From Acidimicrobiaceae bacterium (GTDB lineage Bacteria; Actinomycetota; Acidimicrobiia; Acidimicrobiales; Aldehydirespiratoraceae), in the NCBI GenBank assembly GCA_009837445.1, contig VXTM01000042.1:10155-74154 (forward strand): DNA of 64,000 bases. The letters are read 5' to 3'. Positions within the stretch are counted from its first letter, which is position 1. Every line of letters begins with the position of its first letter. Shown in pieces: positions 1 through 7,652 of the stretch. The position numbers and the translations under genes were made by a program. The notes under the pieces were generated by a model. That model searched no databases and had not been told where the DNA came from. It saw nothing but the letters and a program-made list of their open reading frames with translations.

Positions 1-72
1 CAGCCATCGGCTCTTCCTCAGCCATCGGCTCTTCCTCAGCCATCGGCTCTTCCTCAGCCATCGGCTCTTCCT
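1..72 (-). repeat. 18-bp in-frame tandem repeat (4 copies, cut by window edge)
   Basis: Four perfect copies of an 18-bp unit run to the left edge of the window. Read on the minus strand they encode a Glu-Glu-Glu-Pro-Met-Ala hexapeptide repeat in the linker just after the lipobox of the binding lipoprotein. The copy number beyond the edge is unknown. The livK product at 23.6 kb carries the same hexapeptide repeat. Confidence 0.95.
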
Positions 73-199
73 CGACAGCCGGGGCCTCTTCCACAGCCGG
101 GGTCGTGGTCGTATCGGCCTCGTCGTCTCCGCATGCGGCCGCGAACAGCGCGAACACCGCCAGCACGGCGAGCCACAAGCTCGCTTGCTTCTTCTTCAT
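1..199 (-). CDS. Substrate-binding lipoprotein of a betaine-type ABC transporter (N-terminal part only)
   Basis: Only the first 66 codons lie inside the window. The start is the ATG at 199, preceded by AGGAGGG at a good distance. The product begins with a basic MKKK stretch, a hydrophobic helix and a lipobox (FAAAC, Cys at about residue 23). This is a lipoprotein signal, so the mature protein should be anchored on the outer face of the membrane. After the Cys comes CGDDEAD, then the Glu/Pro/Met/Ala hexapeptide repeat, and no folded domain is yet visible. The gene is the last of a co-directional run of ATPase, permease and permease, which is why I call it the solute-binding subunit of a glycine betaine/proline-type importer. 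The ligand cannot be read from this fragment. Confidence 0.8.
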   Translation of the reverse strand, partial: MKKKQASLWLAVLAVFALFAAACGDDEADTTTTPAVEEAPAVEEEPMAEEEPMAEEEPMAEEEPMA

Positions 200-360
200 C
201 AGTGCATTCCCTCCTGGGTTGGTTTCCTCAGCGCGACAGGGCCACTGGACCCGGCTCGCGGGCCGCAACCCTACATGGTCAAGACCGGCAAGTCTACCCA
301 CAATTCGATCATCAGCTCAGCTTATGATTACTCGGGTTCCGGGATGGGACCTGCCTCCCG

Positions 361-2427
361 CTACACCGGCGCCGGCTCGTCCTCCGCGTAGACCTTGGAC
401 CGGCGGAACTCCTTGAGCACGGAGGCCGCCGTGGCCGCCAGTACAACCCCCCCTAAGAGGGCGATGAAGGCGCCCACCCCCGTGAGGTAGCTGTCGTCGG
501 CGGACCGCACCTGCGTTGCTATCCACCCGATGGTGACGCAGACGACGCCCGCGCCGATCCCGGCCGTGACCGTGCTCCACCGCCATCTCAGGTGCTCGTC
601 GCGGCCGAACGCCCCTGCCGCCGGCAGCGCGGCGACCAGACCGGCAAGCCCGGCAGCCAGGGCCCAGATGCCGAGGCCGGGACCCGCGCCGCTGACCCCG
701 TCGGTGACGATCAGCTTCTCCTCGGACTGCGCGGCCAGCAAAGCGGAGATCTGAGCCGAGATCACACCCGATTGGGCCGGATTCGCCTCAGCCTCGGCGT
801 AGAGCTCTGCGATCTGTGCTTCCACCTCGGCGTCCCGGACGACGTCCTTGCGCTGGTCGAAGCTCCAGCCTGAGACGGCCGCCATCCCGAGGACCACGAC
901 GGCGACGCCCGCCAGCACCACCCTTCCCCACCCGACGCGAGCCGTCAGGGGATGCAACGGTGAATGAGGCGCCAACGAGACCCACCAGAACGACCCGACC
1001 GACGCCAGCAGGGCCCCGACCAGCGCAACGTACACGCCCGCGCCGGCGCTGTACGAGGCCGCGGCGTCCGCGGGCGCCGCCAACAGGTAGCAGGCCATCA
1101 TCACCAGCAGCGCCAATGAGCTGATCAGCGAGCCGTCGGCCGTCAACCAGCGCGGGCCCCGTCCGGGCGCGGCCAACGTCATGACGGCCGCGCCCACCAC
1201 CAGCACACCGAGCCCGAGGGCCAGGTAGCCGAACCACGAGCCCCCGGACGCATCGAGACCGCTGAATGACTGCTGGGCCAGGTCCTCGTCGGCTCGCCGG
1301 CCGTAGGCGCTGAACAGACCGGCGCCGCTGGTCCAGGTGAGGAAGACCGAGACGACCGCCAGCGCGCCACCAGCGGCCGCGATCGCCATGGGGAGGCGCT
1401 CCTTGGCCGTCACGCCGGCGAATCGGCCCTCTGACGCGTCCGCGCCGGCGCCCTCGCCGGTAGCCAGCAGCCTCTCGGGATCGCGGCGGTGGGCCCAGGC
1501 GAGGCGCACGCGGCGGATCAGGCCCGCACTGTCGGTGTCCTCGGGCTGGGAGATGCGGTCGAGCACGACCGCCACGAGGAAGAACGCGAGACCGCTCGCC
1601 ATCCCCTTGGGGACATCCTGGGTGGTAATGGCCTGCAACAGCACCCGACCCAGGCCGCCTGCGCCCATGATGGCGGCAACACCGAGCATCGAGACGGCAA
1701 GCAGCAGCGTCTGGTTGATTCCGGTGGCGATGGCAGGACGGGCGAGCGGCAACTGCACGTCGAGCAACACCCTCCATTCGGGCGCTCCGTAGGCCCGGCT
1801 CGCCTCAACCACGTCGCCCGGCACTTGCCGGACGCCCAGGTTGGTGAGGCGCACCAGCGGCGGGAGCGCGAACGTCATCGTCACCATGGTGGCCGGCACC
1901 ACGCCGATGCCGAAGAAGAAGATGAAGGGCAGCATGTACACGAAGGAGGGGATCACCTGCAGGCCGTCCAGCAGCGGTCGAACCACTCGCCAAACCGAGT
2001 CGGCTCGCCCGCAGGCGACGCCGAGAGGTATCCCGACGATCACGCACAGCAGCACGGCCACGCCCACATAACCGATGGTGCGGGCCGTCTGCTGCCAGTA
2101 GTTGTTGCCGAGAATCCCGCAAATGCTCAGTGCGACGGCCGCGAAGGCGCCGACCCTGACGTTGCGGGTGAGTGTGCCGATCACGAAGAAGGCGAGCACG
2201 ACCACCACCCAGGGGAGCGGCTCCAGGATGTCGTCGACCAGCAGCCCGATGAGTGCGTCGAACGGCCACTTGATGATCGAGAGCAGCCAGTCGAGCCTCA
2301 CCGCGATCCAGTCGACAGCCTGGTCCGCCCAGGCCCCTACCGGGACGAGGAACTGTTCGGTGACCTCGTTGTCGAAGAAGCCCGGGCGTAGGACCTCGTC
2401 GCTCTGCTGTTGTGCCAGCACTCTCAC
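361..2427 (-). CDS. ProW/OpuAB-type ABC permease with long C-terminal membrane extension (copy 1)
   Basis: This 688-residue protein is the inner-membrane channel subunit of a betaine/proline-type importer. Residues about 70-295 form the usual BPD permease unit, with the cytoplasmic coupling (EAA-type) loop at about 205-232 (VVEASRAYGAPEWR, then LPLARPAI). ProW/OpuAB proteins normally end soon after this unit. Here about 340 further residues follow, with several hydrophobic segments and two landmark motifs, SGAGLFSAYGR (about 367-377) and FSGLDASGGSWFG (about 388-400). The same extension occurs in the two other permeases of this window. The GTG start overlaps the stop of the upstream permease gene (GTGA), so translation is probably coupled. 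The 161 bp between this gene and the binding-protein gene hold no clear terminator. Confidence 0.88.
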   Translation of the reverse strand: MRVLAQQQSDEVLRPGFFDNEVTEQFLVPVGAWADQAVDWIAVRLDWLLSIIKWPFDALIGLLVDDILEPLPWVVVVLAFFVIGTLTRNVRVGAFAAVALSICGILGNNYWQQTARTIGYVGVAVLLCVIVGIPLGVACGRADSVWRVVRPLLDGLQVIPSFVYMLPFIFFFGIGVVPATMVTMTFALPPLVRLTNLGVRQVPGDVVEASRAYGAPEWRVLLDVQLPLARPAIATGINQTLLLAVSMLGVAAIMGAGGLGRVLLQAITTQDVPKGMASGLAFFLVAVVLDRISQPEDTDSAGLIRRVRLAWAHRRDPERLLATGEGAGADASEGRFAGVTAKERLPMAIAAAGGALAVVSVFLTWTSGAGLFSAYGRRADEDLAQQSFSGLDASGGSWFGYLALGLGVLVVGAAVMTLAAPGRGPRWLTADGSLISSLALLVMMACYLLAAPADAAASYSAGAGVYVALVGALLASVGSFWWVSLAPHSPLHPLTARVGWGRVVLAGVAVVVLGMAAVSGWSFDQRKDVVRDAEVEAQIAELYAEAEANPAQSGVISAQISALLAAQSEEKLIVTDGVSGAGPGLGIWALAAGLAGLVAALPAAGAFGRDEHLRWRWSTVTAGIGAGVVCVTIGWIATQVRSADDSYLTGVGAFIALLGGVVLAATAASVLKEFRRSKVYAEDEPAPV

Positions 2428-4571
2428 GTCACGACCTCATGCTCTCGCTGCCGATCGGCTTGCCCATGACTTCCTGCCGACGTCTCTGACTCCACATCGT
2501 CGGCGTACACCTTGGCCCGTCGGAACTCCTTGAGGACCCCGGCCGCGGTTGCTGCCAGCGTCAAGCCGCCCGCGAGGGCGAGGAAGGACCCCACCCCGCT
2601 CAAGTAGGTTCCCTCTGCGGTCGTTTCGCCCGAGCGGGCATGGGTGAAGATCCAGCCGAAGCCGACGCAGGCGGCGCCGACCCCGATGCCGGCCGTGATG
2701 GCGCTCCATCGCCACTGCCGGTGCTCGTGACGCCCGAACACACCGGCGGCGGGCAGTGCCGCGGCCGCGCCGACCAGACCGGCGACGAACACCCAGATGC
2801 CCAGTCCGGGACCATCGCGGTTCACGCCGTCGGTGATGATGCGAGGGTTGGGCTCGGCCGCGGCGAGGAGAGCCGACATCTGCGACTGGATCACGCCGGA
2901 CTGTTCGGGGTTCGCATCGGCTCTCGCGGCCATATCGTCGAGCTGGGCCTGAGTGTCGGTGGAGATGATCAACCTCGTCCGCTCGTCGAAGCTCCACACC
3001 GAGAAGGCACCGACCCCGAAGACGATCACCACGAATCCGGCCGCGGCGACCCGGCCCCAACCGATGCGAGCCCTGAGGGGACGGTCCGGCGCGTGGGGGG
3101 CCAACCGGATCCAGGCCACCGAACCCGCGGAGGCAACGAGCGCCCCGACCAGGGCCAGCCATGGGCCTATCCCGCGGCTGTATCCCTCGACTAGATCCGA
3201 AGGCGCAGCCAGCAGGTAGACGGCCATCATCACCAGCATGGCCAGCGAGGCGATGGTCGCCCCGTCGGCCGTGAACCACCGCGGGCCGCGGCCCGGCGTC
3301 ACCATCGTGGTTACCGCGGCCGCTACGACGACCACCGCAAGCGCCAGCAGGACGAACCCGAACCACGAACCTCCCGAGGCCGACAGACCGTTGAAGGACT
3401 CGCCAGGCCGGTACTCGTCGAGCGAACGGCCGTAGGCGCTGAGGAACCCGGCACCGCTGTTCCAGGTAAGGAACAACGACACGAAGGCGACGAGTCCGCC
3501 CGCACCGGCAACCATCATCGGTCGGCGCTCGGCCGCCGTCAGGGGGGCGATCTCGCCCTGAACCTGCGCCGACTCGTCATCGATCGCCGCGGCCCTGGCG
3601 TTGTCGGGCACCAGCACCTCGGGATCACGGCGATGGGCCCAGGCCTGCCGGACGCGGCGGAGCAGGCCGCCTTCAGTCCCCTCCGGTTGGGAGATCCGGT
3701 CGAAGACCACCGCCACCAGGTAGAACGCAAGGCCGGCCTGCGCTCCCAGGAACACTTCCTGGCGGCTCACGGCCTGGAAGAGCTCCGAGCCCAGGCCAGT
3801 CGCGCCCATGATCGCGGCGATGACCAGCATCGACATCGCCAGCAGGAGCGTCTGGTTGATTCCGGTCATGATGGCAGCCCGTGAGAGGGGCAGCTGCACA
3901 TCGACCAGCACCCTCCACTCGGGCGCGCCGTAGGCCCGGCTCGCTTCCACGACATCGGCGGGCACTTGACGGATGCCCAGGTTGGTGAGCCGCACCACCG
4001 GCGGCAGTGCGAAGAACATCGTGACGATGGTGGCCCCCACGTTGCCGAGACCGAAGAGAAAGATGAACGGGATCAGGTAGGCGAAGGCGTGGATCACCTG
4101 CATGGCATCGAGCACGGGCCTCACGCCGCTCCACACCGCGTCGAAGCGGCCGCAGGCAACGCCGATCGGCACTCCGATGAGCACGCAAAGGAAGACGGCC
4201 ACGCTCACGAAGCCGATTGTCTCGATCGTGGCCTGCCAGAAGCCGTCGCCCAGGAAGCCGCAGGCGCCGATGCCGAGGCCGGCGAATACTCCGACCTTGA
4301 TGTTGCGGGCCAGCAAGCCGATGACGAAGAAGGCCACTGCGATCCAGAACCATGAGACGTTCTCCATGATGTCCCGCACAAGGAACTCGTTGAGCGTCGA
4401 GAAGGGCCACTTGATGGCGCTCAGCAGCCAACCCAGCTCAGCGGCAACCCAGTCGAACGCCTGGTCCATCCAGTCGCCGAATGGGACGAGGTACTTGTCG
4501 AGAACCAGGTTGTCGGTGAACCCGGTGTCGGAGAGCGCTGTACTCCCGTCGGCCTGGGCGAGGAGGCTCAC
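2424..4571 (-). CDS. ProW/OpuAB-type ABC permease with long C-terminal membrane extension (copy 2)
   Basis: This 715-residue paralogue of the next gene is also a betaine/proline-type permease. It has the same layout: an N-terminal amphipathic region, a BPD permease core with VVEASRAYGAPEWR and a LPLSRAAI coupling loop, a linker rich in charged residues, then a membrane extension with SGAGFLSAYGR and FNGLSASGGSWFG. Two different permeases side by side suggest a heterodimeric channel, unlike the single permease gene of the second system at 32-34 kb. The GTG start overlaps the stop of the ATPase gene as GTGA, and its own stop overlaps the next start in the same way. The three genes therefore form one tightly coupled operon. 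Confidence 0.88.
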   Translation of the reverse strand: MSLLAQADGSTALSDTGFTDNLVLDKYLVPFGDWMDQAFDWVAAELGWLLSAIKWPFSTLNEFLVRDIMENVSWFWIAVAFFVIGLLARNIKVGVFAGLGIGACGFLGDGFWQATIETIGFVSVAVFLCVLIGVPIGVACGRFDAVWSGVRPVLDAMQVIHAFAYLIPFIFLFGLGNVGATIVTMFFALPPVVRLTNLGIRQVPADVVEASRAYGAPEWRVLVDVQLPLSRAAIMTGINQTLLLAMSMLVIAAIMGATGLGSELFQAVSRQEVFLGAQAGLAFYLVAVVFDRISQPEGTEGGLLRRVRQAWAHRRDPEVLVPDNARAAAIDDESAQVQGEIAPLTAAERRPMMVAGAGGLVAFVSLFLTWNSGAGFLSAYGRSLDEYRPGESFNGLSASGGSWFGFVLLALAVVVVAAAVTTMVTPGRGPRWFTADGATIASLAMLVMMAVYLLAAPSDLVEGYSRGIGPWLALVGALVASAGSVAWIRLAPHAPDRPLRARIGWGRVAAAGFVVIVFGVGAFSVWSFDERTRLIISTDTQAQLDDMAARADANPEQSGVIQSQMSALLAAAEPNPRIITDGVNRDGPGLGIWVFVAGLVGAAAALPAAGVFGRHEHRQWRWSAITAGIGVGAACVGFGWIFTHARSGETTAEGTYLSGVGSFLALAGGLTLAATAAGVLKEFRRAKVYADDVESETSAGSHGQADRQREHEVVT

Positions 4572-5791
4572 ATGAACACCTCTCGCTCGAAGTCGTCGAT
4601 GAGGTGCTCAACCCGTCCCATCTCCTCCATAATGTGGCGGGGATCGAGGTTGCCGATCAAGGCCCCCGACTCGTCGCAGACGGCGATGGGCAGGCCGCGG
4701 CCCGCATAGGCATAGACCGTGTTGAGACAGTCCTCGGGACCGCAGCGGTCGAAGTCGGTGCGAAGCGCCGGGGCCAACTCGGTGGTGCCCATGCTGGAGG
4801 CCCTGATCCCGTCATCGGCGGTAAGCAGGTGGGTGGGTCCGCCGGAGTCGTCGATCACGAAGGCGCCGGAGCGCTCCCCGACGCGGCTGAGTCCATCGGC
4901 CAGGGTGGAGTCGGCCGGGATCGGGCTCGGCTTCTGCATGACTTCGTGCACCTGGATGACCCGGCCCTGGTCGACATCCTGAACGAACTCGGCCACGTAA
5001 CCGGTTGCGGGCTGGGTGAGGATCTCTTCCGGTGTGCCGATCTGAACCACCGCGCCGTCCTTCATGATGCACACCCGGTCGCCGATGCGCAGCGCCTCGT
5101 TGAGGTCGTGGGTGATGAACAGGATCGTCTTGTGGAGGTCGCCCTGGATCTCCATCATCTCGTCCTGCATCTGGCGCCGGATCAACGGGTCGAGGGCGCT
5201 GAAGGCCTCGTCCATCAACAGGATGTCGGGGTCCGAGGCCAGAGCCCGGGCCAGGCCGACGCGCTGCTGCATACCGCCTGAGAGCTCCGACGGATAGCTC
5301 TGGGCGTAGGCGCCCAGACCCACCAGGGACAGCGCCCTCATGGCCGCTTCCTCCCGGGCCTTCTTGTCGACGCCCTGGACCTTGAGGCCGTAGCTCACGT
5401 TGTCGATCACCCTTCGGTGAGGGAACAGGGCGAAGTGCTGGAACACCATGCCCATGTACTGCCGGCGGAAGGCCTGAAGGTCCGAGCCCTCCAGCGCCTG
5501 GACATCGGTGCCGTCGACCAGCACGGAGCCGTAGGTGATGTCGTGAAGCTGGTTGACCGTGCGGATGGCGGTTGACTTGCCCGAACCGGACAGGCCCATC
5601 ACCACGAATATCTCACCCTTGTTCACCGAGAAGGACACGTTGTCGAGACCGACCACATGGCCCGTCTCCGCCTGCACCCTGTTCTTGTCCATCCCGGCGC
5701 GGGCCAAGTCGAAGGCCCGCCCCCGGGGCTGGGGTCCGAATATCTTGTAGACCTCGTCGAGGACGATGATCTCCTCGCCCATCTCTACCAT
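4568..5791 (-). CDS. ProV/OpuAA-type ABC transporter ATPase with C-terminal CBS-like region
   Basis: This 407-residue protein is the ATP-hydrolysing subunit of the betaine-type importer. Visible motifs are Walker A GLSGSGKST (about 66-74), Q-loop VFQHF, signature LSGGMQQRVGLARAL (from about 170), Walker B ILLMDEAFSALD and the ITHD switch histidine (about 229). An unusual ProV-like insertion precedes Walker A. Residues about 275-400 resemble the paired CBS domains that sense ionic strength in OpuA-type transporters. I chose the ATG at 5791 because GGGAGGAG lies 6 nt upstream. An in-frame extension to 5980 is open but has no such site and lacks homology. It is the first gene of the operon running to the left edge. 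Confidence 0.92.
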   Translation of the reverse strand: MVEMGEEIIVLDEVYKIFGPQPRGRAFDLARAGMDKNRVQAETGHVVGLDNVSFSVNKGEIFVVMGLSGSGKSTAIRTVNQLHDITYGSVLVDGTDVQALEGSDLQAFRRQYMGMVFQHFALFPHRRVIDNVSYGLKVQGVDKKAREEAAMRALSLVGLGAYAQSYPSELSGGMQQRVGLARALASDPDILLMDEAFSALDPLIRRQMQDEMMEIQGDLHKTILFITHDLNEALRIGDRVCIMKDGAVVQIGTPEEILTQPATGYVAEFVQDVDQGRVIQVHEVMQKPSPIPADSTLADGLSRVGERSGAFVIDDSGGPTHLLTADDGIRASSMGTTELAPALRTDFDRCGPEDCLNTVYAYAGRGLPIAVCDESGALIGNLDPRHIMEEMGRVEHLIDDFEREVFM

Positions 5792-5900
5792 GCAGCACTC
5801 CTCCCAAAAGGCCTCAGGGCGATACCGTAGTACGTACAGCAAGGACGGTGTGCCAACGCGGGCGCGCCGGCTCGAGATTTGATTGGCGTACCTGGACCAG

Positions 5901-6614
5901 ATGCCTGACAGTGTGACCAAGGCCCCGAAGCACCGGCCCCTCGACGACGAGACCGCGGCCGCCCTGACGTTGTTCAACACCTATCTGGTCGCCGACCGCG
6001 AGCAGCAAGCCCACGAACGAGCCCTCAGGAAGGCCGAACGGGCCAAGGACGACGCCGCCGCGGCCGTGCGCAGGCTCGACGAGACCAAGGCCTCGGCGGC
6101 CGAGACCGCCGCGGCCGAGACCGCCTACCGGGAGGCCGCTGAGGCACTGCGCCGGCTTCGCGACGGTGACCGGGACGCCCCACAGGACGCAAGCGAAGAG
6201 ACCGAAGAAGAGGCCGCCCCAGCCGCCGAGACCGACGACACCGAACAAGAGGCCCAAGCCGCCGACGGCGACACCGAGACCGACGACACCGAACAAGAGG
6301 CCCAAGCCGCCGACGGCGACACCGAGACCGACGACACCGAACAAGAGGCCCAAGCCGCCGACGGCGACACCGAGATCGACGACACCGAGAACGCCGAACA
6401 AGGCGCGGCAGCTACCGACGGCGAGAACACCGGCGACACCCCCGAGACCGAGGACGCCGAGGATGAGGCACCTGGCACGGAAGCTCAGGCCGAGGTCCCA
6501 GCCGGCGACGGCGGCGACGATGTCGAAGTCGAGGATCCCGAGTCAGTGGGGGTGGAGGCCTCCGTCGGCGACGATGACCTGGCCGGTGATGAACCGGCCG
6601 GCGTCACTGGCTAG
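5901..6614 (+). CDS. Acidic, repeat-containing protein with N-terminal helical segment
   Basis: I do not recognise this protein as a known family. The first 85 or so residues look like a long Ala/Glu/Arg-rich helix, possibly a coiled coil. Then comes a strongly acidic tail with three perfect 16-residue repeats (DDTEQEAQAADGDTET), encoded by a 48-bp DNA tandem repeat. There is no signal peptide or membrane segment. The ATG at 5901 is the first ATG, and an in-frame TTG at 5883 is also possible. Neither has a clear ribosome site. The last 24 codons overlap the 3' end of the convergent SDR gene by 72 bp. The opposite strand is also open over the repeat, so the coding strand is inferred from the helical N-terminus and the acidic composition. 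Confidence 0.5.
   Translation: MPDSVTKAPKHRPLDDETAAALTLFNTYLVADREQQAHERALRKAERAKDDAAAAVRRLDETKASAAETAAAETAYREAAEALRRLRDGDRDAPQDASEETEEEAAPAAETDDTEQEAQAADGDTETDDTEQEAQAADGDTETDDTEQEAQAADGDTEIDDTENAEQGAAATDGENTGDTPETEDAEDEAPGTEAQAEVPAGDGGDDVEVEDPESVGVEASVGDDDLAGDEPAGVTG
6234..6377 (+). repeat. 48-bp tandem repeat, three copies
   Basis: Three head-to-tail 48-bp units start at 6234, 6282 and 6330, with a degenerate fourth start after them. They are almost identical at DNA level (one late change turns Thr into Ile), so they are recent duplications. They encode an acidic 16-residue unit in frame. Confidence 0.95.
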
Positions 6615-7313
6615 CAGCAGCGCCGGTCCCACCATCTCGTCGGGATGGGCCAAGCGGCCCAGCAGCGTGCCCGCGCCCATCGACTCGGCCGCCTGGGGTC
6701 CCTGGTTGCGCACCATGTCGGTGTCCACGGGACCGGGCGCCAGGGCGTTCACCCTGATGCCGCGAGGCGCCAGCTCGCCGGCGGCAGCCCTGGTGTAGGA
6801 CAGCAGCGCCGCCTTCATGGCCCCGTAGATCGAGAAGCCCCGCGAGAACATGAAGGCCCCGACGCTGATCACGTTGATCACCGACGCGTGCGGGCTCGCC
6901 TCCAGCTGCGGGAGGCACGCCTGGGTCAGCAGGGCCGGACCGCGCAGGTTGACCTCGAAGGACTTCTGCCAAGCAACCGGAGTCTGGGCCCCGATCGGCT
7001 GAGCGAGAGCGTTGGCCGCATTGTTGACGATCACGTCGACGCCACCGAATCGTTCGACCGCGGCTGCAGCGAGTCCCTCGACTGCCTCGATGTCACCCAT
7101 GTGGGTGGGCACTGCCAGAGCCTCGAAGCCCGCGCCCGCCAGGCGCTCCTCTGCCGCGGCGCAGGACTCCGCGGAGCGCGACGCCACCACCACCCGGGCG
7201 CCTGCGCACCCGAATCCCTCTGCAATGGCCCGACCGATGCCCCGGGTGCCCCCAGTCACAATGGCGGTCCGGCCCGTCAGGTCGAAGAGGCTCCCATAGC
7301 CGTCACGATCCAT
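6543..7313 (-). CDS. SDR-family NAD(P)-dependent oxidoreductase
   Basis: This 256-residue short-chain dehydrogenase carries the cofactor motif TGGTRGIG (near residues 17-24), the NNAAN motif after strand 4, an active-site Ser and the YGAMKAA (YxxxK) catalytic pair. It ends in the usual FITGQVIVADGG. It should act as a cytosolic alcohol/ketone oxidoreductase, and its substrate is not indicated. I chose the ATG at 7313 because a TACGCT -10 element ends 8 nt upstream, which suggests a leaderless message. An in-frame GTG at 7346 is less likely. Its 3' end overlaps the convergent acidic-protein gene. Confidence 0.88.
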   Translation of the reverse strand: MDRDGYGSLFDLTGRTAIVTGGTRGIGRAIAEGFGCAGARVVVASRSAESCAAAEERLAGAGFEALAVPTHMGDIEAVEGLAAAAVERFGGVDVIVNNAANALAQPIGAQTPVAWQKSFEVNLRGPALLTQACLPQLEASPHASVINVISVGAFMFSRGFSIYGAMKAALLSYTRAAAGELAPRGIRVNALAPGPVDTDMVRNQGPQAAESMGAGTLLGRLAHPDEMVGPALLLASDAGRFITGQVIVADGGLHPH

Positions 7314-7321
7314 GCCCCAGC

Positions 7322-7327
7322 AGCGTA
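7322..7327 (-). promoter_or_regulatory. Probable -10 element of the SDR gene (leaderless)
   Basis: TACGCT on the minus strand ends 8 nt before the ATG at 7313. This matches the TAnnnT pattern seen in front of many other genes in this window. No ribosome-binding site lies between. Confidence 0.5.
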
Positions 7328-7400
7328 GACAGCTCGTCCAGGACACCCGCGCGACGAGCGACTGCTAGGTTGGAGGCTGAGCCCCAAGAGAGGACGCGTA

Positions 7401-7646
7401 ATGTTCCGCAGCGCTCTCAAGCGCATCGGCACTTGCTTGCGACTGCTGCGTCAGGCACGGCCCGAGCAACCACCTCTCGTGGCATCGCGCGAAACCGCAA
7501 GGCGTCTGCGGCACGCCATCGGCGTGTGCTGCAGCGGCGCTTACGGATCCGGCGGAAACCGCAACATCGACGACGTGGTCAGCAAGGAGTTCGCAGGCGG
7601 CCACGAGAAGGCCCGCAAGAACGCGCCTCCGCCGCGGGCCCGGTAG
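7401..7646 (+). CDS. Small basic protein of unknown function
   Basis: This 81-residue open frame starts at an ATG with AGAGAGG about 9 nt upstream and a TAGGTT -10-like hexamer about 30 nt further up. This start context is as good as that of the recognised genes. The product is Arg-rich with three Cys residues (one near residue 12 and a CC pair near 43-44) and no recognisable domain. It fills the gap between the SDR gene and the 3' end of ileS, and it stops 6 bp short of the ileS stop. It could be a real small protein or a chance frame in GC-rich DNA. Confidence 0.4.
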   Translation: MFRSALKRIGTCLRLLRQARPEQPPLVASRETARRLRHAIGVCCSGAYGSGGNRNIDDVVSKEFAGGHEKARKNAPPPRAR

Positions 7647-7652
7647 CCCGCT

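Noticed and set aside
1-72. Could the regular repeats be a CRISPR array?
   Set aside because: The units are contiguous with no spacers, are in frame with a lipoprotein gene and encode a hexapeptide. The same applies to the arrays at 23.5 and 55.3 kb.
5814-6401. A Gly/Val/Leu-rich 195-residue frame on the minus strand over the 48-bp repeat
   Set aside because: It is the mirror of the acidic repeat. It lacks a ribosome site and a normal N-terminus, and the plus-strand reading gives a sensible helical start.
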